DNA of 6,929 nucleotides. Origin: Gemmataceae bacterium (GTDB taxonomy: Bacteria; Planctomycetota; Planctomycetia; Gemmatales; Gemmataceae). Shown one piece after another: positions 1 through 5,831 of this stretch (positions within the stretch are counted from its first letter, which is position 1; each line of letters opens with the position of its first letter). The notes under the pieces are model-generated. The model did no database searches and was not told the DNA's origin. It was given only the letters and a program-made list of their open reading frames with translations. The translations under genes and the position numbers were made by a program. The DNA lies in the NCBI GenBank assembly GCA_025056835.1, contig JANWVS010000108.1, positions 1-6,929 of the forward strand. Direction: 5' to 3'.

Positions 1-22
1 AAAGCAGCCATGCGAACGCAAT

Positions 23-229
23 TTATGGCGCTGGCTTGGCGATTATCGGACATGACGAGTCGCCCGGTTTGCCGTGAATCGCCTCAAAAACTTCTTGGCG
101 ATGAACGGGAACCTCCTTGGGAGCGACGATCCCAAGCCGCACTTTATCGCCGCGGATTTCGACCACCGTGACCGTGATGTCGTTGTTGATGACGATCGAT
201 TCGTTTTTTTTTCTGGACAGTACTAGCAT
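23..229 (-). CDS. csrA: Carbon storage regulator CsrA (RsmA), RNA-binding translational regulator
   Basis: A 68-residue protein that aligns without gaps to the CsrA family over residues 1-52. CsrA is a small cytoplasmic homodimer that binds GGA motifs in mRNA leaders and blocks or alters translation and stability. The residues known to contact RNA are present: the N-terminal MLVLSRK strand with Leu4 and Arg6, and Arg44 in the VHRQE motif (42-46). The APKEVPVHR core (36-44) is the family signature. The last 16 residues form a Pro/Ser-containing tail like the variable tails of other CsrA proteins. The start is supported by an AAGGA ribosome binding site (239-243) nine bases upstream. Codons 6-9 contain nine consecutive A residues. 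The next gene upstream on this strand is the ROK kinase, 490 bp away, so csrA probably has its own promoter. Planctomycetes often carry csrA, in other bacteria frequently near fliW; nothing flagellar is visible here. Confidence 0.96.
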   Translation of the reverse strand: MLVLSRKKNESIVINNDITVTVVEIRGDKVRLGIVAPKEVPVHRQEVFEAIHGKPGDSSCPIIAKPAP

Positions 230-237
230 CGCCGCGT

Positions 238-243
238 ATCCTT
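238..243 (-). promoter_or_regulatory. csrA ribosome binding site, possible CsrA autoregulatory site
   Basis: On the minus strand the sequence AAGGAT lies nine bases (counted from GGA) before the csrA start codon and is the evident Shine-Dalgarno element. It also matches the ARGGAU core of the published CsrA target consensus (RUACARGGAUGU), with poor agreement outside the core. CsrA proteins commonly repress their own translation by binding such a site. That it does so here is inference, since any good Shine-Dalgarno sequence resembles the GGA core. Confidence 0.45.
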
Positions 244-267
244 CGTGGAGAGGGCCAAGTCCTGCGG

Positions 268-444
268 TTACTGATTCCTACGCACTGAGCGACCAACGGT
301 GACGAAAAAAGTGGCGGTCGAAGCGCGCCGGTGAAGCTCCCCTTCCCCTGGCGGAATCAGGTGAGTCTCGGCGGAGGGCTCCATGTACTGCGGCTGGTAG
401 TAGACATGGCCGGCCCCAAGGCGCAACGGAGGCTCATCTATTGG
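268..444 (-). other. Short coding-like open frame upstream of csrA (possible gene remnant or tiny gene)
   Basis: On the minus strand one frame is open from just after a TAA at 445-447 to a TAA at 268-270, 58 codons. Its middle part (VYYQPQYMEPSAETH and following) has a strong G/C preference at third codon positions, like the real genes here, whereas the sequence upstream is AT-richer and non-coding. The only ATG in frame is at 384 (38 residues, no convincing ribosome binding site); a TTG at 426 would give 52 residues. The last 20 residues look less coding-like. I do not recognise the peptide. It could be a real short gene just ahead of csrA, the 3' remnant of a decayed gene, or chance. Confidence 0.2.
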
Positions 445-719
445 TTATGTTAACCGTCCCAAATTCTCTCGTCAAGCGTCGGAATTGCAATTTCGGGCAA
501 ATTCCTTGGAGATTGGCATGACGATTGTTACCACGGGAAAATGCCCGCTTGCGGCACGTTGAGCACAGAACTTGAGAAAAACCGGCGCCGATGACGACAA
601 GTTGCATTGGCCAGACTTCGGATCGTGAATTTTCTACGCATTTTTCCCAGCTTGCCATCTCCAGCCGTAGTTTTTCGCAAAAACCAACTGTCTTGGCTGC
701 CCAAGGCTGGCCGATCCGC

Positions 720-1715
720 TCATTTTTTCGAGGAAGTCCGCCGTTGATGATAAAGCCGGCGCGCGCAAGCCGCTGCACCGATATAGCCTGCATCACTCCC
801 CAGCTGCGCGTACACGATTTGCGTTTTTTCGGCCGGCACAGGAAACGCCAGCTGCGCCACGTGCTTGCGAATCTGTTGCAGAAAGCTCTCGCCGGCCGCC
901 ACCATCCCGCCGGCAAAGACCACCATATCAGGATCAATGGTATGCATCAAATTGGTGGCCCCCACGGCGAGGTAGTACGCCGTATCCTCAACGATTTCGG
1001 CGGCTAGAGCGTCCCCCGCTTCGGCAGCGGCAAAGACATCTCGGGCGGTAAGCCCACCTTCTTTATTCGCAAGCCCCTTGAGCTGCGATTTGACGCCGCG
1101 CTTCGCAAGCGACTCCGTGGCACGCTTCACCACCGCGGTCGCACTCGCATAGGCCTCCAGACAACCCCACCTCCCGCAACCGCACTGTCGCGGCTTGGTC
1201 ATCTCAATTTTGATGTGGCCCACTTCGGCGCCGTGGCTATGCTCGCCTTCGAGCACCATGTCACCGATAATGATGCCGCCGCCAATTCCTGTGCCGAGCG
1301 TAAACAACACCATGCTCCGCGCCTGTTTGCCCGCGCCGGCCCAATACTCACCGTACGCGGCTGCATTGGCGTCGTTTTGAAAGGCTGTCGGCAACTTGAA
1401 CTTTTTCTGCACATAGTCGCGCACCGGCACGTTACGCCACGGCTTGAGATTCGGCGGATCGAGGATGATACCCGCCGGAATGTCCATCGTCCCGGGTGTT
1501 GCCACGCCAATCGCTGCGATGTCGCTCATCTTCAAGTTGGCCGCAGCCACCGCTTGGCGAATCGTTTCGCACATTCGTTCCAGCCCAAACTCCTGCCCAC
1601 GATGCGCCTCCGTGGGCAGGCTGACGTTCCCCATGGACCGACCGGAATCGTCGACGACGCCCGCTTTCATCGATGTGCCGCCTACGTCTAAACCGACGAA
1701 TAGAGGATTACCCAT
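720..1715 (-). CDS. ROK-family sugar kinase, probably glucokinase
   Basis: A 331-residue cytoplasmic kinase of the usual ROK length. It is expected to phosphorylate glucose, or a related hexose, at C6 using ATP (EC 2.7.1.2), feeding glycolysis. Visible motifs in order: the N-terminal phosphate loop DVGGTSMKAGVV (10-21); the catalytic Asp115 in QNDANAAAYGE (113-123); LGTGIGGGI (140-148); the sugar-contacting EVGH (164-167), which fits the ExGH pattern of glucose-type ROK enzymes; the zinc cluster CGCGRWGCLE (178-187) with His167; and the C-terminal GG (269-270) and LGSDAGYIGAA (305-315) of the nucleotide side. No N-terminal helix-turn-helix is present, so this is a kinase rather than a ROK repressor. 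The start at 1715 begins directly with the phosphate-loop strand, but its ribosome binding site is weak. Exact sugar specificity (glucose versus mannose, fructose or N-acetylmannosamine) cannot be fixed from motifs alone. It is divergent from the GT39 gene. Confidence 0.93.
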   Translation of the reverse strand: MGNPLFVGLDVGGTSMKAGVVDDSGRSMGNVSLPTEAHRGQEFGLERMCETIRQAVAAANLKMSDIAAIGVATPGTMDIPAGIILDPPNLKPWRNVPVRDYVQKKFKLPTAFQNDANAAAYGEYWAGAGKQARSMVLFTLGTGIGGGIIIGDMVLEGEHSHGAEVGHIKIEMTKPRQCGCGRWGCLEAYASATAVVKRATESLAKRGVKSQLKGLANKEGGLTARDVFAAAEAGDALAAEIVEDTAYYLAVGATNLMHTIDPDMVVFAGGMVAAGESFLQQIRKHVAQLAFPVPAEKTQIVYAQLGSDAGYIGAAACARRLYHQRRTSSKK

Positions 1716-1810
1716 GACGATGTCCGTTGATCCCTATTGCTGGCAATTTTGATTTGTTCTATGATCGGGCAACTGGCGGGAACACTGGCAATTTGGCATA
1801 AGGACCAGGG
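1716..1810. promoter_or_regulatory. Divergent intergenic region with a 10-bp direct repeat
   Basis: This 95-bp region separates the starts of the ROK kinase (minus) and GT39 (plus) genes. The 10-mer CTGGCAATTT occurs twice in the same orientation, at 1740-1749 and 1785-1794, 45 bp apart, and a related ACTGGC sits at 1772-1777. The first copy overlaps the -35 of the candidate GT39 promoter and the second lies in its leader, a layout that a repressor operator could have. For the ROK gene no clear promoter could be picked on the minus strand. Confidence 0.35.
1737..1765 (+). promoter_or_regulatory. Candidate sigma-70-type promoter for the GT39 gene
   Basis: TTGCTG (1737-1742) and TATGAT (1760-1765) are separated by exactly 17 bases. 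The -10 matches the TATAAT consensus at five of six positions, the -35 only at three. Transcription would begin near 1772, giving a leader of about 40 bases before the ATG at 1811. The same TATGAT hexamer with a 17-base spacer occurs upstream of the FHA gene, which adds some weight. Confidence 0.4.
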
Positions 1811-1814
1811 ATGG
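1803..1814 (+). promoter_or_regulatory. Possible CsrA binding site overlapping the GT39 start codon
   Basis: The 12-mer GACCAGGGATGG matches the published CsrA target consensus RUACARGGAUGU at nine of twelve positions, including the ARGGAUG core, and its GGA runs into the start codon at 1811. A second GGA is the Shine-Dalgarno AAGGA at 1800-1804. Two close GGA elements over a ribosome binding site are typical of CsrA-repressed messages. Purine-rich initiation regions match this consensus by chance fairly often, so this is a hypothesis only. Confidence 0.2.
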
Positions 1815-3574
1815 TCGCATATTTTCATCGCCGCAGCTGGCACTACCCGCTTCTGCTGTGGGTCGCCAGCCTGACGTGTCTTTGGAATCTTGGCGGCCCC
1901 AGTCTGTGGGACCTTGACGAAGGCCGTAACGCCACCTGTGCCAACGAAATGCGCGAATCGGGAGACTTGATTACTCCCAAGTTTAACGGCAGCCTTCGCG
2001 TCGACAAACCAGCCTTGCTGTATTGGTTACAGATTGCTGCTTATGAAGTTTTCGGCGTCAACGAGTTTGCCGGCCGCTTGCCTTCCGCCCTAGCCGCGAT
2101 GGCTACCGTCATAGTGGCTTACGAACTCGGCCGATCCCTCTTCGGCAAGGCGACGGGACTGCTCGGCGGTCTCGCCACGGCGACCACTCCCATGCTGTGC
2201 GGCGCCGCTCGTTTTGCCAATCCTGACTCTTTGTTGAATCTGTGCACGGTCGCGACGCTAACGATCTTTTGGCTAGGTCAATCCCAGCGCGGCCACCTGT
2301 GGTGGCTCGCCCTGGGCACAACGACCGGTCTGGGAATGCTTGCCAAAGGCCCCGTCGGCCTCGTACTCCCCTTTTCGGTAGCGGTGGTGTTTCTTTGGTG
2401 GGACGGGCGCCTCCGCATTTTGTTCGATCGACGGCTGATTTGGGCTTTGCTTGCTTGGTGCGTCGTTGCCCTGCCGTGGTACATCTGGGTGGGTGTCGAC
2501 ACCAAGGCCGCTTTCTTGCGCGGCTTTTTCCTCGAACACAACGCCGGCCGGTTCAGCCGTCCCATGGAAAACCACTCCGGTGGGCTTCTTTACTATCCTC
2601 TCGTCTTGTTGGCTGGTACGGCGCCATGGTCGGTCTTTGTCGGCCCGACCTTGTGGTGCGCCATTGGCGCCAGTGTGCGGCGGCGCGCGATGAGGGGCAT
2701 CTCCCCACCCGGCCTCCCGACCGCACAACCTTCTTGCGCGCCAAGGGTCGACGATGCGCAGCTCATGCACGCGCCCTCGGCCCAGTCGATCCATGCCGTT
2801 CATCGCTTCTTGCTGAGTTGGATTACGACTTATGTCTTCTTTTTTTCTTTGGCGGCGACTAAGCTGCCGAACTATATCCTCCCCGTGGTCGTTCCGTATG
2901 CCTTGCTTACGGCTAGCTTTCTTGATCGTTGGCGTCGAGGCCTTTTGGTCCCGCCAGACTGGTGGATGTGGTGTGCTTGGCTTGGCCTGGCGCTTCTCGG
3001 CTTCGGTCTGACCGCGGGACTTTTCCTCGTCAGCGGCGCCGTCGCCACGCCTTTTGGTCAAGGGCGCGCCATCTCGGCACTTGCTCCTTGGACTTTCATC
3101 GGCGTCGTCCCGCTCGGTGGGGCGTGCGCGGCTTGCCTTCTGTGGCGGCGCGGCCGATGCGCAGCGTCGTTAGCTACTTTTGTCGCGTCTACAATCGTGC
3201 TCGTCGCTCCCCTCGCAGCTTGGGCGCCAGCAGCCTTCGAGGAAGTCAAAGCCGTACGAGCCTTGGTCCAGCTTTCCGGCGCCCGGCAACGCCACACCGA
3301 CATGCGCGTTGCCGCCTGGCGCTTGGAATACCTGCCGAGTCTGAATTTCTATACGCAACGCGATGTCATCCACCTTAGTTCGGAGGCCGAACTCGCCGGG
3401 TTGTTGCGGTATCCTTTGCCGGTCTTCGTTTTCATGCCGGCGCGATTGTGGGAGCAATGCAGCGGCGAAACACGTTCGCTGGCGATGGAACTGGGCCGGC
3501 ATCGTGATTTGTACAAGTCGCAGTTCCTGGTCGTGGTCAGCAATAGGATTGCCGATGCCTCGAACGTGCCATAA
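1811..3574 (+). CDS. GT39/ArnT-like polytopic membrane glycosyltransferase (PMT_2 family)
   Basis: A 587-residue integral membrane protein of the dolichyl/undecaprenyl-phosphate-sugar:acceptor transferase (PMT/ArnT) superfamily. These enzymes take a sugar from a polyprenyl-phosphate donor on the periplasmic face and attach it to lipid A, protein or another envelope acceptor. Visible signatures: the first periplasmic loop with the acidic WDLDEGRNATCANEM segment (33-47; catalytic-type Asp36-Glu37), DKPALLYWL (65-73), ANPDSLL (136-142), AKGPVGLVLP (178-187), LEHNAGRF (241-248) and ATKLPNYILP (349-358), followed by further hydrophobic spans to about residue 475 and a soluble C-terminal domain (about 476-587). 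Roughly 11-13 membrane segments are apparent. A Pro/Ser-rich, non-hydrophobic insert occupies about 288-330. The start is supported by AAGGA (1800-1804), six bases upstream. The acceptor and sugar cannot be told from sequence; aminoarabinose transfer is not implied, as no arn genes are nearby. The 78-residue gene follows after 40 bp. Confidence 0.9.
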   Translation: MVAYFHRRSWHYPLLLWVASLTCLWNLGGPSLWDLDEGRNATCANEMRESGDLITPKFNGSLRVDKPALLYWLQIAAYEVFGVNEFAGRLPSALAAMATVIVAYELGRSLFGKATGLLGGLATATTPMLCGAARFANPDSLLNLCTVATLTIFWLGQSQRGHLWWLALGTTTGLGMLAKGPVGLVLPFSVAVVFLWWDGRLRILFDRRLIWALLAWCVVALPWYIWVGVDTKAAFLRGFFLEHNAGRFSRPMENHSGGLLYYPLVLLAGTAPWSVFVGPTLWCAIGASVRRRAMRGISPPGLPTAQPSCAPRVDDAQLMHAPSAQSIHAVHRFLLSWITTYVFFFSLAATKLPNYILPVVVPYALLTASFLDRWRRGLLVPPDWWMWCAWLGLALLGFGLTAGLFLVSGAVATPFGQGRAISALAPWTFIGVVPLGGACAACLLWRRGRCAASLATFVASTIVLVAPLAAWAPAAFEEVKAVRALVQLSGARQRHTDMRVAAWRLEYLPSLNFYTQRDVIHLSSEAELAGLLRYPLPVFVFMPARLWEQCSGETRSLAMELGRHRDLYKSQFLVVVSNRIADASNVP

Positions 3575-3614
3575 TTTATGATCTCCACCGACAAGCAAGT
3601 AAGAGGACACCGCC

Positions 3615-3851
3615 ATGGGGCAGCGCCGCAGCCGCCGCGAACAACGCCAAGCCGATCAAGCCGCATCTCGTCTGCGCAACGGAAGGAAAAAAACGAAGGA
3701 ACGCGCCCGGCGCGACGCCCGCTTGCTGGCGATTGTGAAGAAGGGGCGACCTCCCTACGCTCCGCATGTGATGAGTTGGTTGAGCGTCAAGCTCGACAAA
3801 CCAAGTCGTTCGATCACCGCCGAAGACGTTGCCAAATTCGTGGGCACATGA
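3615..3851 (+). CDS. Small, strongly basic protein of unknown function
   Basis: A 78-residue protein preceded by a good ribosome binding site (AAGAGGA at 3601-3607, seven bases before ATG). Its first 45 residues contain 18 Lys/Arg and almost no hydrophobic residues, suggesting a disordered or helical nucleic-acid or ribosome-binding segment. The C-terminal half (about 37-78), with PPYAPHVMSWL and the helix-like SITAEDVAKFVG, looks like a compact folded part with regular codon use. No cysteines, signal peptide or membrane segment are seen. It starts 40 bp after the GT39 stop and is probably on the same transcript, although a TATGAT hexamer at 3577-3582 could be a weak separate promoter (no good -35). 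I do not recognise a family. Its stop codon abuts that of the convergent DUF1559 gene. The strong ribosome binding site and fit between two genes make it likely real; a role in RNA or DNA binding is inference from charge only. Confidence 0.72.
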   Translation: MGQRRSRREQRQADQAASRLRNGRKKTKERARRDARLLAIVKKGRPPYAPHVMSWLSVKLDKPSRSITAEDVAKFVGT

Positions 3852-5831
3852 TCAGAAATTCGGGATGACGTTACCATCCCGCGGATCGATGAGCCACCGC
3901 AGGACCTGCTGGGTCACGCTCCGCGGAATGATCCGAACTGCGCCATCGCAAAAGGCCGCCAAAGTGCCATTGGGACTCGACGCCCCGAGGCGGATTGGTC
4001 CGTCGGGCCGCACCTCGATGTCGGCAGGCCGTGTCCATTCCACCGCCGACTCTGCTTCGGCGATCAGCAATGTGTTGGACGTGCCATCACGGATGGCCCT
4101 AAAAGAAAGCCCTTTTTGAGCGTCGGCGTTGATCGTGTTCGGCCCTACGAATGTTTGGATGTACGTGCTGCCGGGAGGGGCAGGCCGGTCGGGGAGAGCA
4201 AAGACGGCCGGCATTAAGGGGATAAGCTTTTTGTTGTGAGGACTGTCCCAGGGTTCGTCGAGCTTGAATTGGCGATAAAGTTGCTCTTGCTCAATGTAAG
4301 GAAGAATCATCACGCGCCAGCTCAGTCCTCGGCTACTCGTCTGAGGAGGAAAACTACCGTGGGCGTCGGCGTAATTGTGCCAAGCCAGGGCAATCTGTTT
4401 GAAGTTGTTGGTCGCCTGAATTCTGCCCGCGGCCGTTCGGGTTTTCTGGGCCATTTCCCCGAGTTGGTTCAAGACGTTCCTGACCGCCTTGGCGTCAGTC
4501 TCAAGCACCAAGCCGACTTCGTTGCCCTGGGTCGTGATTTTGAGATCGTTTAGAGCGCGTTCGGCGAATTGTTTTAGCTCGTGAAGCTCGGGCGTCTTGC
4601 CGAGGAACACCAAGGCGCCCTTGCCGAGGTTGACCAACTCCCTGGCGCCCTTCTCCAATTCGGCCGCAGCGGCCGCGTCGTTCATGTCGATCGACAACGA
4701 AAGCCGAAATTGATCTGACAATTCCGCACTCAGGTAAAGCGATTTGACCTTTTGCAGTTTATCATCGATCGGCGGCAAGAACGGCACCTGTTGGGGCAGA
4801 GCCGCTGGCGCCTGTTGAACGAATTCGGGCGGGACCACGATTGCCGCCGCCATACCCCTGCTTTTGATAGCGTCGTTGAGGGCCCGGCCGACGGTTCCGG
4901 TCGGTTTCCCACGATTGTTCAGCGACTTATAACGCTGGATCGTCCGCGGGTCCCCGATGATCATGGTCTGGTCATTGACCTCCTCTGGCATCATCATGAC
5001 GCCGCGCAACAATTCCGCTTGCTTCACCTTTTCTTTATCGATTGCTTTCTTGGCCTGGACCAGCACGACGATCGGATTGGCCCCCAGCTTTTTAGCCTCG
5101 TCGGCCGGCATCGCGGAAAAGACAGTAATTCGCTCCAAATCGCCCCCCGGCACACCGACGAGCTTCCCCAAAGCCTCGCTGTCGGCTGCTGCTGAAAATA
5201 CCGCGGCGACCAAGTCCGATCCAGCATCGACACTCAGGAACAACCACGCGTCGTCGGGTACCATGTCCTGAAAGCGAATCGCCGCGGCACCCAGCTGGTT
5301 GCTGCCCACTTTGGCCTGACCGCCGCCGGCTGCGCCTCCGCCATGACCGCCGCCGCCTGTATCCCGAAAGGCGAAGAACCAAATTCCGACGCCGAGCAAG
5401 ACGACGGCCAACCCCGCCGCCGCAATCCAAACGCCCAACATGCCGGAGCCGGCAGCCCGTGCCGATTTCTGCCTACGGCCGCGAACCGGTCGCTCCTCGT
5501 CGTCCTCATGGTCGTCAGAACGACCTTTTCGCCGCACGGGACGGTCTTCGTCATCCTCACCGCGACGTGTACGCACCTTGGGAGACGTTTTGTCCGAGTC
5601 ATTCGCCTCTACCGGCACGGGCCTCTTGAGCGGCGGCTTGGCAGTCACCTTTTCTTTGATTGGCCCCGCCGGCGTGTCGCGCACGGACGTCGTTTTCGCC
5701 GCCGATTCGCCGTCAGCGAGTGTCGCTGTGAAAATCGCCGCACAGGCTGGACATTTGATCTTCTTGCCGGCGAGTTCGTCCCGTACTGCCAGCTTCTTGC
5801 CGCATTCGGGGCATGTAGTGCGTGTGGACAT
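3852..5831 (-). CDS. Zinc-ribbon, single-pass membrane protein with C-terminal DUF1559 domain
   Basis: A 659-residue protein in four parts. Residues 1-35 form a zinc ribbon with CPEC (7-10) and CPAC (27-30). Residues 40-128 are a disordered charged linker with a 17-residue period (EDDEDRPVR at 92-100, EDDEERPVR at 109-117). One membrane helix spans about 131-155, preceded by a basic stretch, which suggests an N-in orientation. A Gly-rich hinge (159-171) leads to an exported region. Residues about 185-460 are an alpha/beta region beginning MVPDDAWLFLSVD, resembling DUF3352-like domains (weak call). Residues about 465-659 match DUF1559 (PF07596, SBP_bac_10): NNFKQIALAWHNYADAHGSFPP, SWRVMILPYIEQEQLY, DGTSNTLLIAE and AFCDGAVRIIP. 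The usual DUF1559 prepilin-type leader is absent, and in the H-x9-DG motif the His is Ser619. The function of DUF1559 is unknown. The start at 5831 has only a weak ribosome binding site, but the ribbon begins at once. The FHA gene lies 111 bp upstream in the same direction. Confidence 0.9.
   Translation of the reverse strand: MSTRTTCPECGKKLAVRDELAGKKIKCPACAAIFTATLADGESAAKTTSVRDTPAGPIKEKVTAKPPLKRPVPVEANDSDKTSPKVRTRRGEDDEDRPVRRKGRSDDHEDDEERPVRGRRQKSARAAGSGMLGVWIAAAGLAVVLLGVGIWFFAFRDTGGGGHGGGAAGGGQAKVGSNQLGAAAIRFQDMVPDDAWLFLSVDAGSDLVAAVFSAAADSEALGKLVGVPGGDLERITVFSAMPADEAKKLGANPIVVLVQAKKAIDKEKVKQAELLRGVMMMPEEVNDQTMIIGDPRTIQRYKSLNNRGKPTGTVGRALNDAIKSRGMAAAIVVPPEFVQQAPAALPQQVPFLPPIDDKLQKVKSLYLSAELSDQFRLSLSIDMNDAAAAAELEKGARELVNLGKGALVFLGKTPELHELKQFAERALNDLKITTQGNEVGLVLETDAKAVRNVLNQLGEMAQKTRTAAGRIQATNNFKQIALAWHNYADAHGSFPPQTSSRGLSWRVMILPYIEQEQLYRQFKLDEPWDSPHNKKLIPLMPAVFALPDRPAPPGSTYIQTFVGPNTINADAQKGLSFRAIRDGTSNTLLIAEAESAVEWTRPADIEVRPDGPIRLGASSPNGTLAAFCDGAVRIIPRSVTQQVLRWLIDPRDGNVIPNF
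3861..3881. terminator. Inverted repeat at the convergent gene junction, possible bidirectional terminator
   Basis: CGGGATG (3861-3867) and CATCCCG (3875-3881) are a perfect 7-bp inverted repeat with a 7-base loop. It begins ten bases after the stop codon of the basic small protein (plus) and lies inside the last codons of the DUF1559 gene (minus). With no intergenic space between the two genes, this is the only obvious hairpin for ending the plus-strand transcript. No U-run follows on the plus strand and only AATTTCT on the minus strand, so it is not a canonical intrinsic terminator. It may also simply reflect the codons of the DGNVIP segment. Confidence 0.3.

Larger units (their letters stand above)
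230..719. other. 490-bp intergenic region between csrA and the ROK kinase gene
   Basis: No convincing gene was found apart from the short open frame at 268-444. The part from about 434 to 719 is visibly AT-richer than the flanking genes. It holds several small inverted repeats: GGTTA-tgt-TAACC at 443-455, the perfect palindrome AATTGCAATT at 483-492, CGGG/CCCG at 534-547, GTTTTT-cgc-AAAAAC at 670-684, and CTTGG-ctgc-CCAAG at 692-705. The last two lie 15-50 bases past the ROK stop codon and could together be a weak terminator for that gene, but the stems are only 5-6 bp and no U-run directly follows the GC-containing one. The csrA promoter should lie in the left part; I could not identify a clear -35/-10 pair. 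Longer frames crossing 434-1007 run through the ROK gene and lack the features of a real product. Confidence 0.6.

Noticed and set aside
692..705. Intrinsic terminator after the ROK gene (CTTGG-ctgc-CCAAG)
   Set aside because: Only a 5-bp stem, with the nearest U5 run eight bases further on; recorded in the intergenic entry but not called.
230..719. CsrB/RsmY-like small RNA that could sequester CsrA
   Set aside because: About seven GGA words occur on the plus strand, roughly the chance number, and they are not presented in obvious hairpin loops.
434..937. 167-codon minus-strand frame overlapping the 3' end of the ROK gene
   Set aside because: Most of it is another frame of the ROK gene, and the rest lies in AT-richer non-coding sequence; the product shows no motif.
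2242..2862. 206-codon plus-strand frame within the GT39 gene
   Set aside because: Out-of-frame reading of the same gene; Arg/Pro-rich product, no ribosome binding site and no recognisable motif.
2273..3061. 262-codon open frame on the minus strand inside the GT39 gene
   Set aside because: It is antisense to a well-supported membrane protein; its product is Arg/Pro/Gln-rich without domain features, as expected for the reverse strand of hydrophobic coding sequence.
3578..3868. 96-codon plus-strand frame overlapping the 78-residue gene
   Set aside because: It has no ribosome binding site and overlaps in a different frame; the frame starting at 3615 has AAGAGGA at ideal spacing and a folded-looking C-terminus.
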